Position numbers and translations under genes: made by a program. A DNA stretch of 12,264 bases from Gemmataceae bacterium (GTDB lineage: Bacteria > Planctomycetota > Planctomycetia > Gemmatales > Gemmataceae): contig SIAL01000060.1 of NCBI GenBank assembly GCA_009691815.1, positions 1-12,264 on the forward strand. The letters run 5' to 3'. Position 1 is the stretch's first letter; every line of letters begins with the position of its first letter. The notes below the pieces were generated by a model. That model searched no databases, was not told where the DNA came from, and was given only the letters and a program-made list of their open reading frames with translations. This document shows positions 1 through 5,994 of this stretch, piece by piece.

Positions 1-375
1 GGGGCCATGAACATTCATCCGATGGGTCATGGATCTTACAAGGCAAATCTGGTCCATCAGTTGGGCAAGTCTTGGCAACCGATCGCAGATTTGGATCCCC
101 GGAACTCGTGTGCTTTGGGGTTTAAATTCCCCCCGGATTTCTAACGGGGAATTGGGTTTCATGTCCCACAGGTCGATATGGCTGGGGCCGCCAAAAAGGA
201 AAAGAAAAACGCAAGAGTTTTTTCGCCTCTTGGTTCCCCCCGGGGTTGGGGCCGTTTGCGCCCGCAACCTAGCTATGTCTGTTTGGTTGATCCCAAGCAG
301 GCTCAACCCGCCAATACGCAGCAATTCCCGCCGCGTTTTAGAATGGTGAATAGATGCTGTTACGCCCTCGGTCAT
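1..375 (-). CDS. DUF1501 family protein, N-terminal part (runs off the left edge)
   Basis: Translating the minus strand from the ATG at 375 gives 125 open codons to the window edge, so the gene is cut at its 3' side. The N-terminus has a twin-arginine-like stretch (T14-R-R-E-L-L, then a Gly/Leu-rich segment to about residue 30), which suggests export through the Tat system. Residues 55-74 contain the family hallmark FLFGGPSHIDLWDMKP, followed by a GEF-KP segment and a VRSMTHRMNVHGP segment. DUF1501 proteins are normally over 400 residues, are greatly expanded in planctomycetes and often sit beside DUF1549/DUF1553 proteins. They belong to the alkaline-phosphatase/sulfatase-like superfamily and their substrate is unknown. 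An in-frame TAG lies about 55 bases upstream, and GGGGAG at 381-386 is a well placed ribosome-binding site, supporting this start. The family call is strong; function is not known. Confidence 0.88.
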   Translation of the reverse strand, partial: MTEGVTASIHHSKTRRELLRIGGLSLLGINQTDIARLRAQTAPTPGGTKRRKNSCVFLFLFGGPSHIDLWDMKPNSPLEIRGEFKPQSTRVPGIQICDRLPRLAQLMDQICLVRSMTHRMNVHGP

Positions 376-479
376 GCGTTCTCCCCATTTTGGCAGGAGT
401 CCAGAGCTGATCAGATTCTATGCGGTTATTTCAAACCTTAAACGGAGAAAAAGGGGAAAGGCATTCCTTGCATTTGTTT

Positions 480-511
480 TTGGGAAAGTGCCTTATTGGG
501 AAAGTGCCTTA
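480..511. repeat. Perfect 16-bp tandem duplication at the methyltransferase stop codon
   Basis: Two exact head-to-tail copies of TTGGGAAAGTGCCTTA lie at 480-495 and 496-511. The right-hand copy contains the stop codon of the rRNA methyltransferase gene (TAA read on the minus strand at 509-511). The copies are identical, so the duplication is probably recent. It duplicates the end of the gene without lengthening the protein, because the stop nearer the coding region is kept. Confidence 0.9.
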
Positions 512-1990
512 ATGGTCGCCGGAAGGGCTGTCGGTAGGATCTTGCCTTGGTGAGGTTCCAAAGGGGCGAGGGCGAAACGGGGTCCCTGAACCAAATGGGC
601 GCGGACCACTGGGGCGAAATCCCCCGGAACCTCCTTGTCGAAATCCGCTGGGACCGCCCGGTCGAAATCCGCCGGGACCCTCAAAACGAGGCCGATTGGG
701 TCCATCACCTGGTCTCTGATCATCACCGGGTCCATCACCCTCATTTGGGTCTTCATTGGTGGGGTCATCAAAGCGTTCCACTTCCAATTCGGGGGCACTT
801 GGCCTTGGAGGAATGGGATCGCCGGGAAGAACCCGCATCCAAACGGCCTTTAGGTACCGTCCTTCTGCGACATGGGAAAAGAAGGGATGATCCGCGGCGG
901 CACCGGTGATAGCAAAAACCTGAGAATGTTTGCCCGCCTGCCAAGCGGAACGCCTGAGGGTTTCGAGAAAATCCGACTCACTTATCAAACCGGTACAGGA
1001 GCAGGTGAGCAATATGCCCCCCGGCTTGACCACCTGCATGGCAAGGCGATTCATATCGAGGTATTTCTTGAGAGCAACACCAATTTCATCCCGGTCGCGG
1101 GTCTGTTTGGCGGGATCTAGGATTACCACATCCCAAGTCTGTCCTTTGGAAATGGCTTCCCGAAGCCATGGGAAAAGGTCGGCTTGGGTCCATTTTACCC
1201 GAACCTGATTGAGCCCGGCGTTGGTCCTGGCCGTGGCAAGAGCCTCTTCATCGAGGTCGATGCCTGTGACATCCTCGGCCTGGCCCAAGGATTTTGCATA
1301 AACGGCAAAACCGCCCGAGTTGCAGCAGATGTCAAGGACCGTTTTGCCTTTGCAGTAGGTGGCCAATCGACGGCGGTTTTCGCGCTGGTCTAGGAAGAAA
1401 CCTGTCTTGTGTTTTGATCCCGGGGCCACCCGAAAACGCAAGCCATGTTCGGTGATGGCAATCGGCTGGGGCAAGGGAATCGGGTGACAATCAAATGCTT
1501 CCTGTTTTTGGACATGCTCCTCGGCAAACCAATAGAACTGGCAACCGGGATACATCTCGGCAAGCAGCAAAAGAACTGTTTCCCGAAGGCGAAACCAGCC
1601 GGCGGAAAAGTATTCCACCACAATCATCTGGTCAAATTTGTCGATGATCAGTCCACTCAAGCCATCGGCTTCGGAATGGCACAGCCTATAGCCATTGCCC
1701 AATTCCCCAAGCGAAAGAGTCGATTCCCTAAGATCGCGGGCAATTTGCAGGCGTTGGCGGATCCATCCCTCGTCGATCAACTCGTCCTCACGATGGGTCA
1801 GGATCCTAAGGCAAATTCGGGAATGCCCGTTGAAGAACCCACGGCCGGCGAATTGGCCATCCCGGTCCACCACATCGACCAGGGTGCCGGGGGGAATGCG
1901 GGTGGCGGGTCGTTCCACCATCTTTTGAAAGATCCAAGGGTGGTTGGACCTGCGGGCGACCTTTAAGTGAACCTTTGCTAGGGTAGACAT
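509..1990 (-). CDS. rlmI: RlmI-like PUA-domain class I SAM-dependent rRNA methyltransferase with a low-complexity tail
   Basis: Predicted cytosolic 23S rRNA (cytosine-C5) methyltransferase of the RlmI family (COG1092). Residues 1 to about 75 are a PUA RNA-binding domain. The catalytic Rossmann domain follows: the family motif FFLDQRENR at 198-206; SAM motif I DICCNSGGF at 220-228; the acidic GID at 243-245; D271 in QADLF; motif IV DPAK at 292-295; and motif VI CSCTG at 330-334. C332 is the likely catalytic cysteine by position. Motif IV is more often DPP(K/R), so A294 is a small deviation. The conserved part ends near residue 390, about the length of E. coli RlmI (396). A roughly 100-residue Pro/Gly/Asp-rich tail, probably disordered, makes 493 residues in total. 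The ATG at 1990 has no clear Shine-Dalgarno sequence but matches the expected PUA start. The family is firm; the exact target base is inferred. Confidence 0.88.
   Translation of the reverse strand: MSTLAKVHLKVARRSNHPWIFQKMVERPATRIPPGTLVDVVDRDGQFAGRGFFNGHSRICLRILTHREDELIDEGWIRQRLQIARDLRESTLSLGELGNGYRLCHSEADGLSGLIIDKFDQMIVVEYFSAGWFRLRETVLLLLAEMYPGCQFYWFAEEHVQKQEAFDCHPIPLPQPIAITEHGLRFRVAPGSKHKTGFFLDQRENRRRLATYCKGKTVLDICCNSGGFAVYAKSLGQAEDVTGIDLDEEALATARTNAGLNQVRVKWTQADLFPWLREAISKGQTWDVVILDPAKQTRDRDEIGVALKKYLDMNRLAMQVVKPGGILLTCSCTGLISESDFLETLRRSAWQAGKHSQVFAITGAAADHPFFSHVAEGRYLKAVWMRVLPGDPIPPRPSAPELEVERFDDPTNEDPNEGDGPGDDQRPGDGPNRPRFEGPGGFRPGGPSGFRQGGSGGFRPSGPRPFGSGTPFRPRPFGTSPRQDPTDSPSGDH
602..673 (-). 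repeat. Three 24-bp repeats encoding an 8-residue G-G-F-R-P-x-G-P unit
   Basis: Within the methyltransferase tail, residues 440-463 form three consecutive octapeptides: GGFRPGGP, SGFRQGGS and GGFRPSGP. At DNA level the 24-base period is visible as related blocks beginning at 613, 637 and 661; the last two share 18 of 19 bases. Residues 464-478 continue more loosely with PRPFG units. Such FRP/GG-rich sequence resembles the disordered RNA-binding tails of some RNA-processing proteins. Its role here is not known. Confidence 0.85.
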
Positions 1991-2029
1991 GATTCTGTAC
2001 TCGGGAAAAAGCGTGAACCGGGGACCTAA

Positions 2030-2057
2030 AGTATACTTTGTATTCTAGGGCCAATAA
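2030..2057 (-). promoter_or_regulatory. Candidate promoter for the rRNA methyltransferase gene
   Basis: Read on the minus strand, TATACT (complement of 2030-2035) is a 5-of-6 match to the -10 box. TTATTG (complement of 2052-2057), 16 bases upstream, is a poor -35 element. It lies about 40 bases upstream of the ATG at 1990. The -35 overlaps the A-tract of the csrA terminator, so termination of one transcript and initiation of the next would share DNA. Prediction from consensus only. Confidence 0.35.
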
Positions 2058-2084
2058 AAAAAGCGGGCCTGTGCCCGCCTTTTT
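2056..2084 (-). terminator. Rho-independent terminator of csrA (possibly bidirectional)
   Basis: A perfect GC-rich stem, GCGGGC (2063-2068) with GCCCGC (2073-2078), closes a 4-base CTGT loop. On the minus strand, in which csrA ends at 2110, it is followed by seven U residues (A-tract 2056-2062). In the plus direction there are five T (2080-2084), so it could also stop antisense transcripts. It separates csrA from the methyltransferase gene, making them separate transcription units. Confidence 0.85.
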
Positions 2085-2109
2085 AGGGGTTAAAAATTGG
2101 CAAAATCGC

Positions 2110-2319
2110 CTATTCCCGTTGTGGGGAATGATGAGAATCCTTTACCGCATCAGTCGGTAAATGTTCCTTCCCGGGAAGGAGTTCTTGGCGATAAATGGAA
2201 ACATCCCGGGGGGCTTCGATGCCAAGGCGTATTTTGCCCCGGTCGATGTCCACCACAGTGATGCAAATACTATCGCCAATATAAATCTTTTCGCCGAGTT
2301 TTCGGCTGAGCACCAACAT
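2110..2319 (-). CDS. csrA: CsrA-type translational regulator
   Basis: Small dimeric RNA-binding protein of the CsrA/RsmA family, which represses or stabilises mRNAs by binding GGA motifs, often over ribosome-binding sites. The 69-residue product starts MLVLSRKLGEKIYIGD and carries the family core, including GKIRLGIEAP (28-37). The RNA-contacting residues L4, R6 and R44 and the adjacent E46 are all present. About 15 polar residues follow the core, a normal length for the family. I chose the ATG at 2319 rather than one 13 codons upstream because the protein then begins at the conserved MLVLSRK and is preceded by a strong GGAGG site seven bases away. In many bacteria CsrA controls motility, carbon storage and attachment; targets here are unknown. 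No FliW antagonist gene is visible in the window. Confidence 0.96.
   Translation of the reverse strand: MLVLSRKLGEKIYIGDSICITVVDIDRGKIRLGIEAPRDVSIYRQELLPGKEHLPTDAVKDSHHSPQRE
2141..2161. repeat. Inverted repeat (7-bp arms, 7-base loop) within the csrA 3' coding region
   Basis: TTTACCG at 2141-2147 pairs perfectly with CGGTAAA at 2155-2161. It lies in the part of csrA encoding the polar C-terminal tail, where protein constraint is low. It may be an RNA stem in the csrA message or may be chance. Confidence 0.5.
2165..2180. repeat. Perfect 16-bp palindrome in csrA
   Basis: TCCTTCCCGGGAAGGA reads the same on both strands. It sits just before the inverted repeat at 2141-2161 in the csrA message, over the ELLPGKE codons. 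The RNA form contains AAGGA, which fits the A-N-GGA core that CsrA proteins bind. A function is speculative. Confidence 0.5.
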
Positions 2320-2326
2320 ATTGCCA

Positions 2327-2333
2327 CCTCCGT
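2327..2333 (-). promoter_or_regulatory. csrA ribosome-binding site overlapping an A-C-GGA CsrA-type motif
   Basis: On the minus strand the leader reads ACGGAGG seven bases before the csrA ATG. GGAGG (2327-2331) is a strong Shine-Dalgarno sequence. ACGGA (2329-2333) fits the A-N-GGA core recognised by CsrA proteins. Overlap of the two is the arrangement used for CsrA autorepression in other bacteria; autoregulation here is inferred. Confidence 0.5.
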
Positions 2334-2367
2334 GAAGCAAGGCGCCGTCTTCTGGCAAATTTACCTC

Positions 2368-2391
2368 AAAAAGGAACGCCCTAGCGGCGTT
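2368..2391 (-). promoter_or_regulatory. Hairpin with short U-tract in the csrA leader (possible attenuator)
   Basis: Read on the minus strand, AACGCC pairs with GGCGTT (arms 2386-2391 and 2375-2380, 5-base loop), followed by CC and five U. It lies 55-70 bases upstream of the csrA start. It may be a weak terminator or attenuator, a leader structure, or the terminator of an unseen upstream transcript. The stem is only six pairs. Confidence 0.4.
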
Positions 2392-2607
2392 ATGGGGTTA
2401 GAAATAAAAACAGTTTTAGAAAAAGGTTGCGATTTTCGGAATAACCGGAGTCCACGGAAAAACCGGGGGCCAACCCCATAGGGGGTACCATTTTCCCATT
2501 TGGCTTACATTTGTTACGAGGCGGGCATTGGGATGGTTCATCGAATCGGGAAAAAAATTCCGGATTAAGTGTGGGCCTTGGTGTCTGAAATCCATAAATC
2601 TTGTTCT

Positions 2608-2637
2608 TTTACCCTCACTTTTTGCCCAAAGTACAAT
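2608..2637 (+). promoter_or_regulatory. Candidate promoter of the STAS-ABC operon
   Basis: TTTACC (2608-2613, 4 of 6 to the -35 consensus) and TACAAT (2632-2637, 5 of 6 to the -10 consensus) are separated by 18 bases. The predicted start of transcription is near 2644, about 48 bases before the STAS start codon. Consensus match only. Confidence 0.38.
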
Positions 2638-2691
2638 AGACTTATGAGCACACCTGCCCAAGGTGATTTCCCCTGATTCGAGGATCCCTCC

Positions 2692-3066
2692 ATGGTTCCC
2701 ACGGCCGCCGAACTCGCCCAATACTACAACTGCAAAGTTGATGGTACCTTTGTTTTGTTGACACTTTTCTCCGGTATAAGCAAGGCCAACGAATTGATCA
2801 TAGACTCTATCTTTAATGAACTGCACCCAGTCATTGTCCATGCGGAAATCAAGGTAGTGATTTTTAACCTAGGTCAAGTTGACTATCTCAATTCGTTGGG
2901 ACTATCACTAATTGTCCGAATTCACAAAGCCGTCAAAGGACACAATGGCAAAGTTGTTCTAGCTCAGCCCAATGCCAATATCAAGGAACTGATTCATGTG
3001 ACCTCCTTGGATTCGATTTGGAAGATTTTTCCCTCGGTGGATGAAGCCAAAATCGCTTTGGCCTAA
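2692..3066 (+). CDS. STAS-domain protein (anti-sigma-factor-antagonist-like)
   Basis: The 124-residue product has the length and pattern of a single STAS domain (SpoIIAA/RsbV type). A beta strand at 19-26 (TFVLLTLF), a helix near 31-44 and a strand at 53-60 (IKVVIFNL) lead to the diagnostic loop VDYLNSLGLSLIVRIHKA (63-80). In SpoIIAA this loop reads D-S-S-G and the first Ser is phosphorylated by an anti-sigma kinase. Here it is N67-S68-L69-G70: the acceptor Ser is kept, while the Asp is replaced by Asn and the second Ser by Leu. A GAGG site at 2680-2683, eight bases before the ATG, supports the start. It stands first in the ABC operon, 29 bases before the first ATPase, so it may act in a phosphorylation switch or sit on the transporter. 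No kinase or sigma gene is nearby. The partner is unknown. Confidence 0.82.
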   Translation: MVPTAAELAQYYNCKVDGTFVLLTLFSGISKANELIIDSIFNELHPVIVHAEIKVVIFNLGQVDYLNSLGLSLIVRIHKAVKGHNGKVVLAQPNANIKELIHVTSLDSIWKIFPSVDEAKIALA

Positions 3067-3099
3067 ATGCCCCATTCGGCAAACTCCCTTACGGAATGA
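3067..3099 (+). CDS. Possible 10-codon bridging mini-ORF (MPHSANSLTE)
   Basis: An ATG directly follows the TAA of the STAS gene (TAAATG). It opens a 10-codon frame whose TGA overlaps the ATG of the first ABC ATPase as ATGA at 3096-3099. This is the same junction geometry seen at the following ABC genes. The ATPase start has no Shine-Dalgarno sequence of its own (only GGA touching the ATG), so this frame could carry ribosomes across by termination and reinitiation. A product with its own function is unlikely, and the frame may be coincidence. Confidence 0.25.
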   Translation: MPHSANSLTE

Positions 3100-4061
3100 A
3101 GGCCTTGGCGGGAATTCTGGAATTAAAGGATCTGACTGCGGGCTATCAAGGCAAGGCTGTGCTTGGGCCGTTAAACTTGACCATGAATTGTGGCACCTTG
3201 GGGCTGCTTGGTCCAAATGGCGCGGGCAAATCGACACTGCTTAAAGTCCTTCTTGGACTGGTCCATCCCATGTCCGGTTCGGGTACCGTGGCCGGTCTAG
3301 CTCTTGGTTCGGGCCACAAACTTCGAAGAGTTATCGGCTATATGAGCGAAGCCGATGCCCTCATCCCCGGGATGACCGGGATTGACTATGTTAGTTTTGC
3401 GGGGGAACTGGGCGGCCTTTCCCGTAGGGACTCCTCCCGCCGCGCCCATGAACTCCTCCATGTTTTGGAATTGGATGAAGCCCGCTACCGACTCCTCGAC
3501 GAATACAGCACAGGTATGAAACAACGGATCAAGCTTGCCCAAGCCCTTATTCATGATCCCCCGCTCCTTTTGCTGGATGAACCGACAAGCGGCCTTGATC
3601 CTTCGGGGCGTGACGCCATGCTCGATCTGCTCGAAAGGCTGCACAAGAATCATGGCAAGTCCTTTCTGCTTTCCACACACCTAATGGGCGATGTGGAGCG
3701 AACCTGCCAAGAAATGGTCTTTCTCTTTGCCGGACAAGTACTCCTCAAAGAATCGGTTTCGAATCTTTCTAGGTCCATTCCTTCGGAGTATCGGGTTCGC
3801 TTGCGTAGGCCTCCCCTCGGCATTGACCTTCCCAAACATTGGCGACCCGATGGCGATGGTTATATTGTTCGCCTTGCCAAAGGTCTGGATACACGGGCCA
3901 TTTGGGAAGAGGTTGCTCAAATGGGATTGGTGGTGGCCCACATTAGCCAACGACACGAAGACCTTCGCGAAAGATTTGCCCAGCTCGTGGGAGATGCGAA
4001 GGAGGGGGCTGGTAAGGATGGATTTGGTAAGGATCACCCTGCCAAGGTGCTAGCGTCATGA
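3096..4061 (+). CDS. ABC transporter ATP-binding protein (ABC-2 type, module 1)
   Basis: Cytosolic ATPase subunit of an ABC-2 type transporter, 321 residues. Walker A is GPNGAGKST (39-47). The signature is the degenerate YSTGMKQR (137-144), Walker B is LLLLDEP (157-163, catalytic E162) with D-loop GLDP, and the switch His is H195 in LLSTH. At the Q-loop position there is E85 (GYMSEADAL), common in this subfamily. Residues after about 225 form the usual C-terminal regulatory extension, ending in a Gly/Lys/Asp-rich tail. The gene overlaps the next permease by 4 bases (ATGA), so the two are translationally coupled partners. The ATG at 3096 lacks a good ribosome-binding site; TTG at 3105 is an alternative. 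Substrate unknown; tandem ABC-2 modules of this kind are frequent in planctomycetes. Confidence 0.93.
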   Translation: MKALAGILELKDLTAGYQGKAVLGPLNLTMNCGTLGLLGPNGAGKSTLLKVLLGLVHPMSGSGTVAGLALGSGHKLRRVIGYMSEADALIPGMTGIDYVSFAGELGGLSRRDSSRRAHELLHVLELDEARYRLLDEYSTGMKQRIKLAQALIHDPPLLLLDEPTSGLDPSGRDAMLDLLERLHKNHGKSFLLSTHLMGDVERTCQEMVFLFAGQVLLKESVSNLSRSIPSEYRVRLRRPPLGIDLPKHWRPDGDGYIVRLAKGLDTRAIWEEVAQMGLVVAHISQRHEDLRERFAQLVGDAKEGAGKDGFGKDHPAKVLAS

Positions 4062-5023
4062 ACGAGTCCCTGCGTGAACCGGGTTCACCCACCCTGGGTG
4101 ACTTTTTGGAATACCGGCCTTTTCATGGCAAATTGCGGCGGCCATCCTATGCCATATGGGCCATCGGGCGCACCGGATTAGGCCTGTTATTTCGTCGAAA
4201 ACTGTTTTGGGGCCTCTACCTCATGGGCCTTATCCTCTTTTTCCTCTACTTTTTTGGGCAATACCTCCTTGTTTGGGCAGGTTCCCAAGATTTTGGACAA
4301 TCCATTCGCATTGGTCCCTTTGCCCGCATCCCTCGCAAGGAACTCATCGACACTTTGCGCACTATGCTCAAGATGGATGGTTCCCCGACGATGTTTCACA
4401 ATTTCTTTCAGACCCAAGGGTCGATTGTGATGGTTCTATTCGCTTTGGCGGGTGCCCAATTGGTGGGCAACGATTTCAGGTTTAGGAGCTTTCCTTTTTA
4501 TTTCAGCAAACCCATCGGACCACTTCATTACCTTCTTGGCAAGGGGCTTGCCGCCGCCGTTTTGCTCAATTTGCTGACCACTATTCCGGCCCTTCTCCTT
4601 TTTTTCCAGGCTTGGTTCTTGGGAGATTGGTCATGGAGCATGGAGAAAATTAGGCTCCTTTTCTCCATACTTGGGTACGGAGCGGTTCTCACTTGGGGTT
4701 TGGTTCCCTTGTTATTGGCAAGTGCCTCGGGGCTCACCCGAACGATCCCAATTGCCATGTTTTGGATCTTTTGTTTTCTTTTCCTTCGTGGGATATCCGA
4801 AGGCCTTGTGGATCGCCTTGGCTACGCAGCAAACTGGAAAACCATCGACCTTTGGAATGATCTGGGGATGGTTGGCAGCCGCATTCTAGGTATTGCCGAC
4901 GAGGCGAAAAACCGCAACACGAAACCGGAGTTTATGGTCGTCCTTGCTATTGTCACAGTGATCCCCTTGCTGAGCTTGGCCTACCTTAGAATGAGACTTT
5001 CCAAGGTGGAGGTGCTTCGATGA
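4058..5023 (+). CDS. ABC-2 type transporter permease (module 1)
   Basis: Integral inner-membrane protein of 321 residues with about six hydrophobic segments (near 51-74, 120-137, 163-187, 198-222, 229-245 and 292-310). An N-terminal cytoplasmic stretch of about 45 residues precedes the first. A soluble loop of about 45 residues lies between the first two segments. The cytoplasmic sequence NDFRFRSFPFYFSKPIGPLHYLLGK (138-162) is a typical ABC-2 element before the third segment. The start codon overlaps the stop of the upstream ATPase and its own stop overlaps the start of the second ATPase (ATGA at 4058 and 5020). It presumably forms the translocation path with the adjacent ATPase. Substrate not predictable from sequence. 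Confidence 0.88.
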   Translation: MNESLREPGSPTLGDFLEYRPFHGKLRRPSYAIWAIGRTGLGLLFRRKLFWGLYLMGLILFFLYFFGQYLLVWAGSQDFGQSIRIGPFARIPRKELIDTLRTMLKMDGSPTMFHNFFQTQGSIVMVLFALAGAQLVGNDFRFRSFPFYFSKPIGPLHYLLGKGLAAAVLLNLLTTIPALLLFFQAWFLGDWSWSMEKIRLLFSILGYGAVLTWGLVPLLLASASGLTRTIPIAMFWIFCFLFLRGISEGLVDRLGYAANWKTIDLWNDLGMVGSRILGIADEAKNRNTKPEFMVVLAIVTVIPLLSLAYLRMRLSKVEVLR

Positions 5024-5994
5024 ACCCTCCGGCCCTTTTACTGAAATCGGCAAGCAAATGGTATGGACAATTGCTTGCCTTGAATGGGGCGAATCTGGAA
5101 CTTGGACCGGGTATTCATGGGCTTGTAGGGTCCAACGGTTCAGGAAAAACCACTCTGCTTCGCATTGCCTCTGGACTGATCCTGCCTGACGAGGGAAGTG
5201 CTTTGATCCATGGCATTTCCACCAGAAATCCTCAAGCTCGGTCGCTGGTGGGATATGCTCCGGAGACCGATTCCTTTTACGAGGAATACACCACCCTAGA
5301 GTTTCTTACCATCATGGCCAGGCTCCATGGGTTTCGCGGCGGCGTGGCAAAGCGGCTGGCAATCCAAGCTCTTGAAAAAGTAGATTTGGGTGACCAAGCC
5401 AAAAAGCGGTTGCGGGGTTGTTCGAGGGGAATGAGGCAAAGGGTAAAACTGGCTCAGGCAATCCTTCATGATCCCCCTCTGCTCCTTTTGGATGAGCCCT
5501 TTTCGGGAGTCGATCCGGTCGTCCGTGGCGACCTCGTTGGCCTCTTTCGAACGATGGCGGCAGGCGGTCGAACCATCCTTTTCTCCAGCCATGAATTGGA
5601 CGAAGTCGAACGCTTGACCGACGATATTTTGGTGCTGGTGCGGGGTCGCATTGTCGCCGTTGGCACCGCCATGGAGATTCGCCAAAGGTTGGATAACCAT
5701 CCTTGCCGGGTTTCTTTGGAATGGGCCGATTCCCATGATCAACCCACCTTAAATGTACTGTCGTCGGAATGGGCGTCTTGGCCCGAAGTATCAGGTTGGG
5801 ACCGATCCAATCCGCCAATAGGTCGCCGGGGATGTTTGGTCCGCTCGCCCAGGGAGGGTGATTTTTTGACCCGCCTACATGGTCAGGTAATGCGGCTGGG
5901 TTGGGCACTCGATCGAGTGGAAAACCTAGATGGATCCACCCGGGTTTTGGTGGGCCGCATTTTGGGCGGAAAAATGTTGGGAGGAACCTCATGA
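5020..5994 (+). CDS. ABC transporter ATP-binding protein (ABC-2 type, module 2)
   Basis: Second ATPase of the cluster, 324 residues. Walker A is GSNGSGKTT (37-45). The signature is CSRGMRQR (134-141), with LSGGQ strongly degenerate but the G-M-(K/R)-Q-R core shared with module 1. Walker B is LLLLDEP (154-160, E159) followed by FSGVDP, and the switch His is H191 in FSSHELDEVE. The Q-loop position again carries Glu (E82 in YAPETDSF). A C-terminal domain of about 110 residues follows. A strong GGAGGTG precedes the ATG, which overlaps the permease stop by 4 bases. It shares the core motifs of module 1 but differs throughout, so the modules arose by an old duplication or separate recruitment. It may pair with the downstream permease in a heteromeric transporter. 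Confidence 0.93.
   Translation: MNPPALLLKSASKWYGQLLALNGANLELGPGIHGLVGSNGSGKTTLLRIASGLILPDEGSALIHGISTRNPQARSLVGYAPETDSFYEEYTTLEFLTIMARLHGFRGGVAKRLAIQALEKVDLGDQAKKRLRGCSRGMRQRVKLAQAILHDPPLLLLDEPFSGVDPVVRGDLVGLFRTMAAGGRTILFSSHELDEVERLTDDILVLVRGRIVAVGTAMEIRQRLDNHPCRVSLEWADSHDQPTLNVLSSEWASWPEVSGWDRSNPPIGRRGCLVRSPREGDFLTRLHGQVMRLGWALDRVENLDGSTRVLVGRILGGKMLGGTS

Larger units (their letters stand above)
2320..2691. other. Gene-free divergent spacer between csrA (minus) and the STAS gene (plus)
   Basis: No convincing protein-coding gene was found on either strand in these 372 bases. The overlapping long minus-strand frame (2416-2841) has no recognisable family and runs antisense into the STAS gene. 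The spacer holds the csrA leader (about 2320-2400) with a hairpin and a strong ribosome-binding site, and a candidate promoter for the STAS-ABC operon near 2608-2637. The stretch 2455-2490 is rich in G and C runs but forms only 4-bp stems. Confidence 0.7.

Noticed and set aside
29..441. Plus-strand open frames at the left edge
   Set aside because: The minus strand encodes a clear DUF1501 N-terminus over the same bases.
449..474. Possible terminator after the methyltransferase (AAGG/CCTT stem with T-rich flank on the minus strand)
   Set aside because: The stem is only four pairs and the U-run is interrupted by C, too weak to call.
1445..1966. Plus-strand open frame of 173 codons opposite the rRNA methyltransferase
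   Set aside because: The minus-strand frame carries the PUA domain and part of the methyltransferase domain; the plus-strand product has no recognisable features.
2416..2841. Minus-strand open frame of 141 codons across the divergent spacer and into the STAS gene
   Set aside because: No family resemblance, antisense to the STAS gene, no ribosome-binding site noted; only its spacer part would be free of conflict.
3351..5265. Glu in place of Gln at the Q-loop of both ABC ATPases as a possible defect
   Set aside because: Glu at this position is common in ABC-2 type ATPases of this subfamily, and all other catalytic residues are present.
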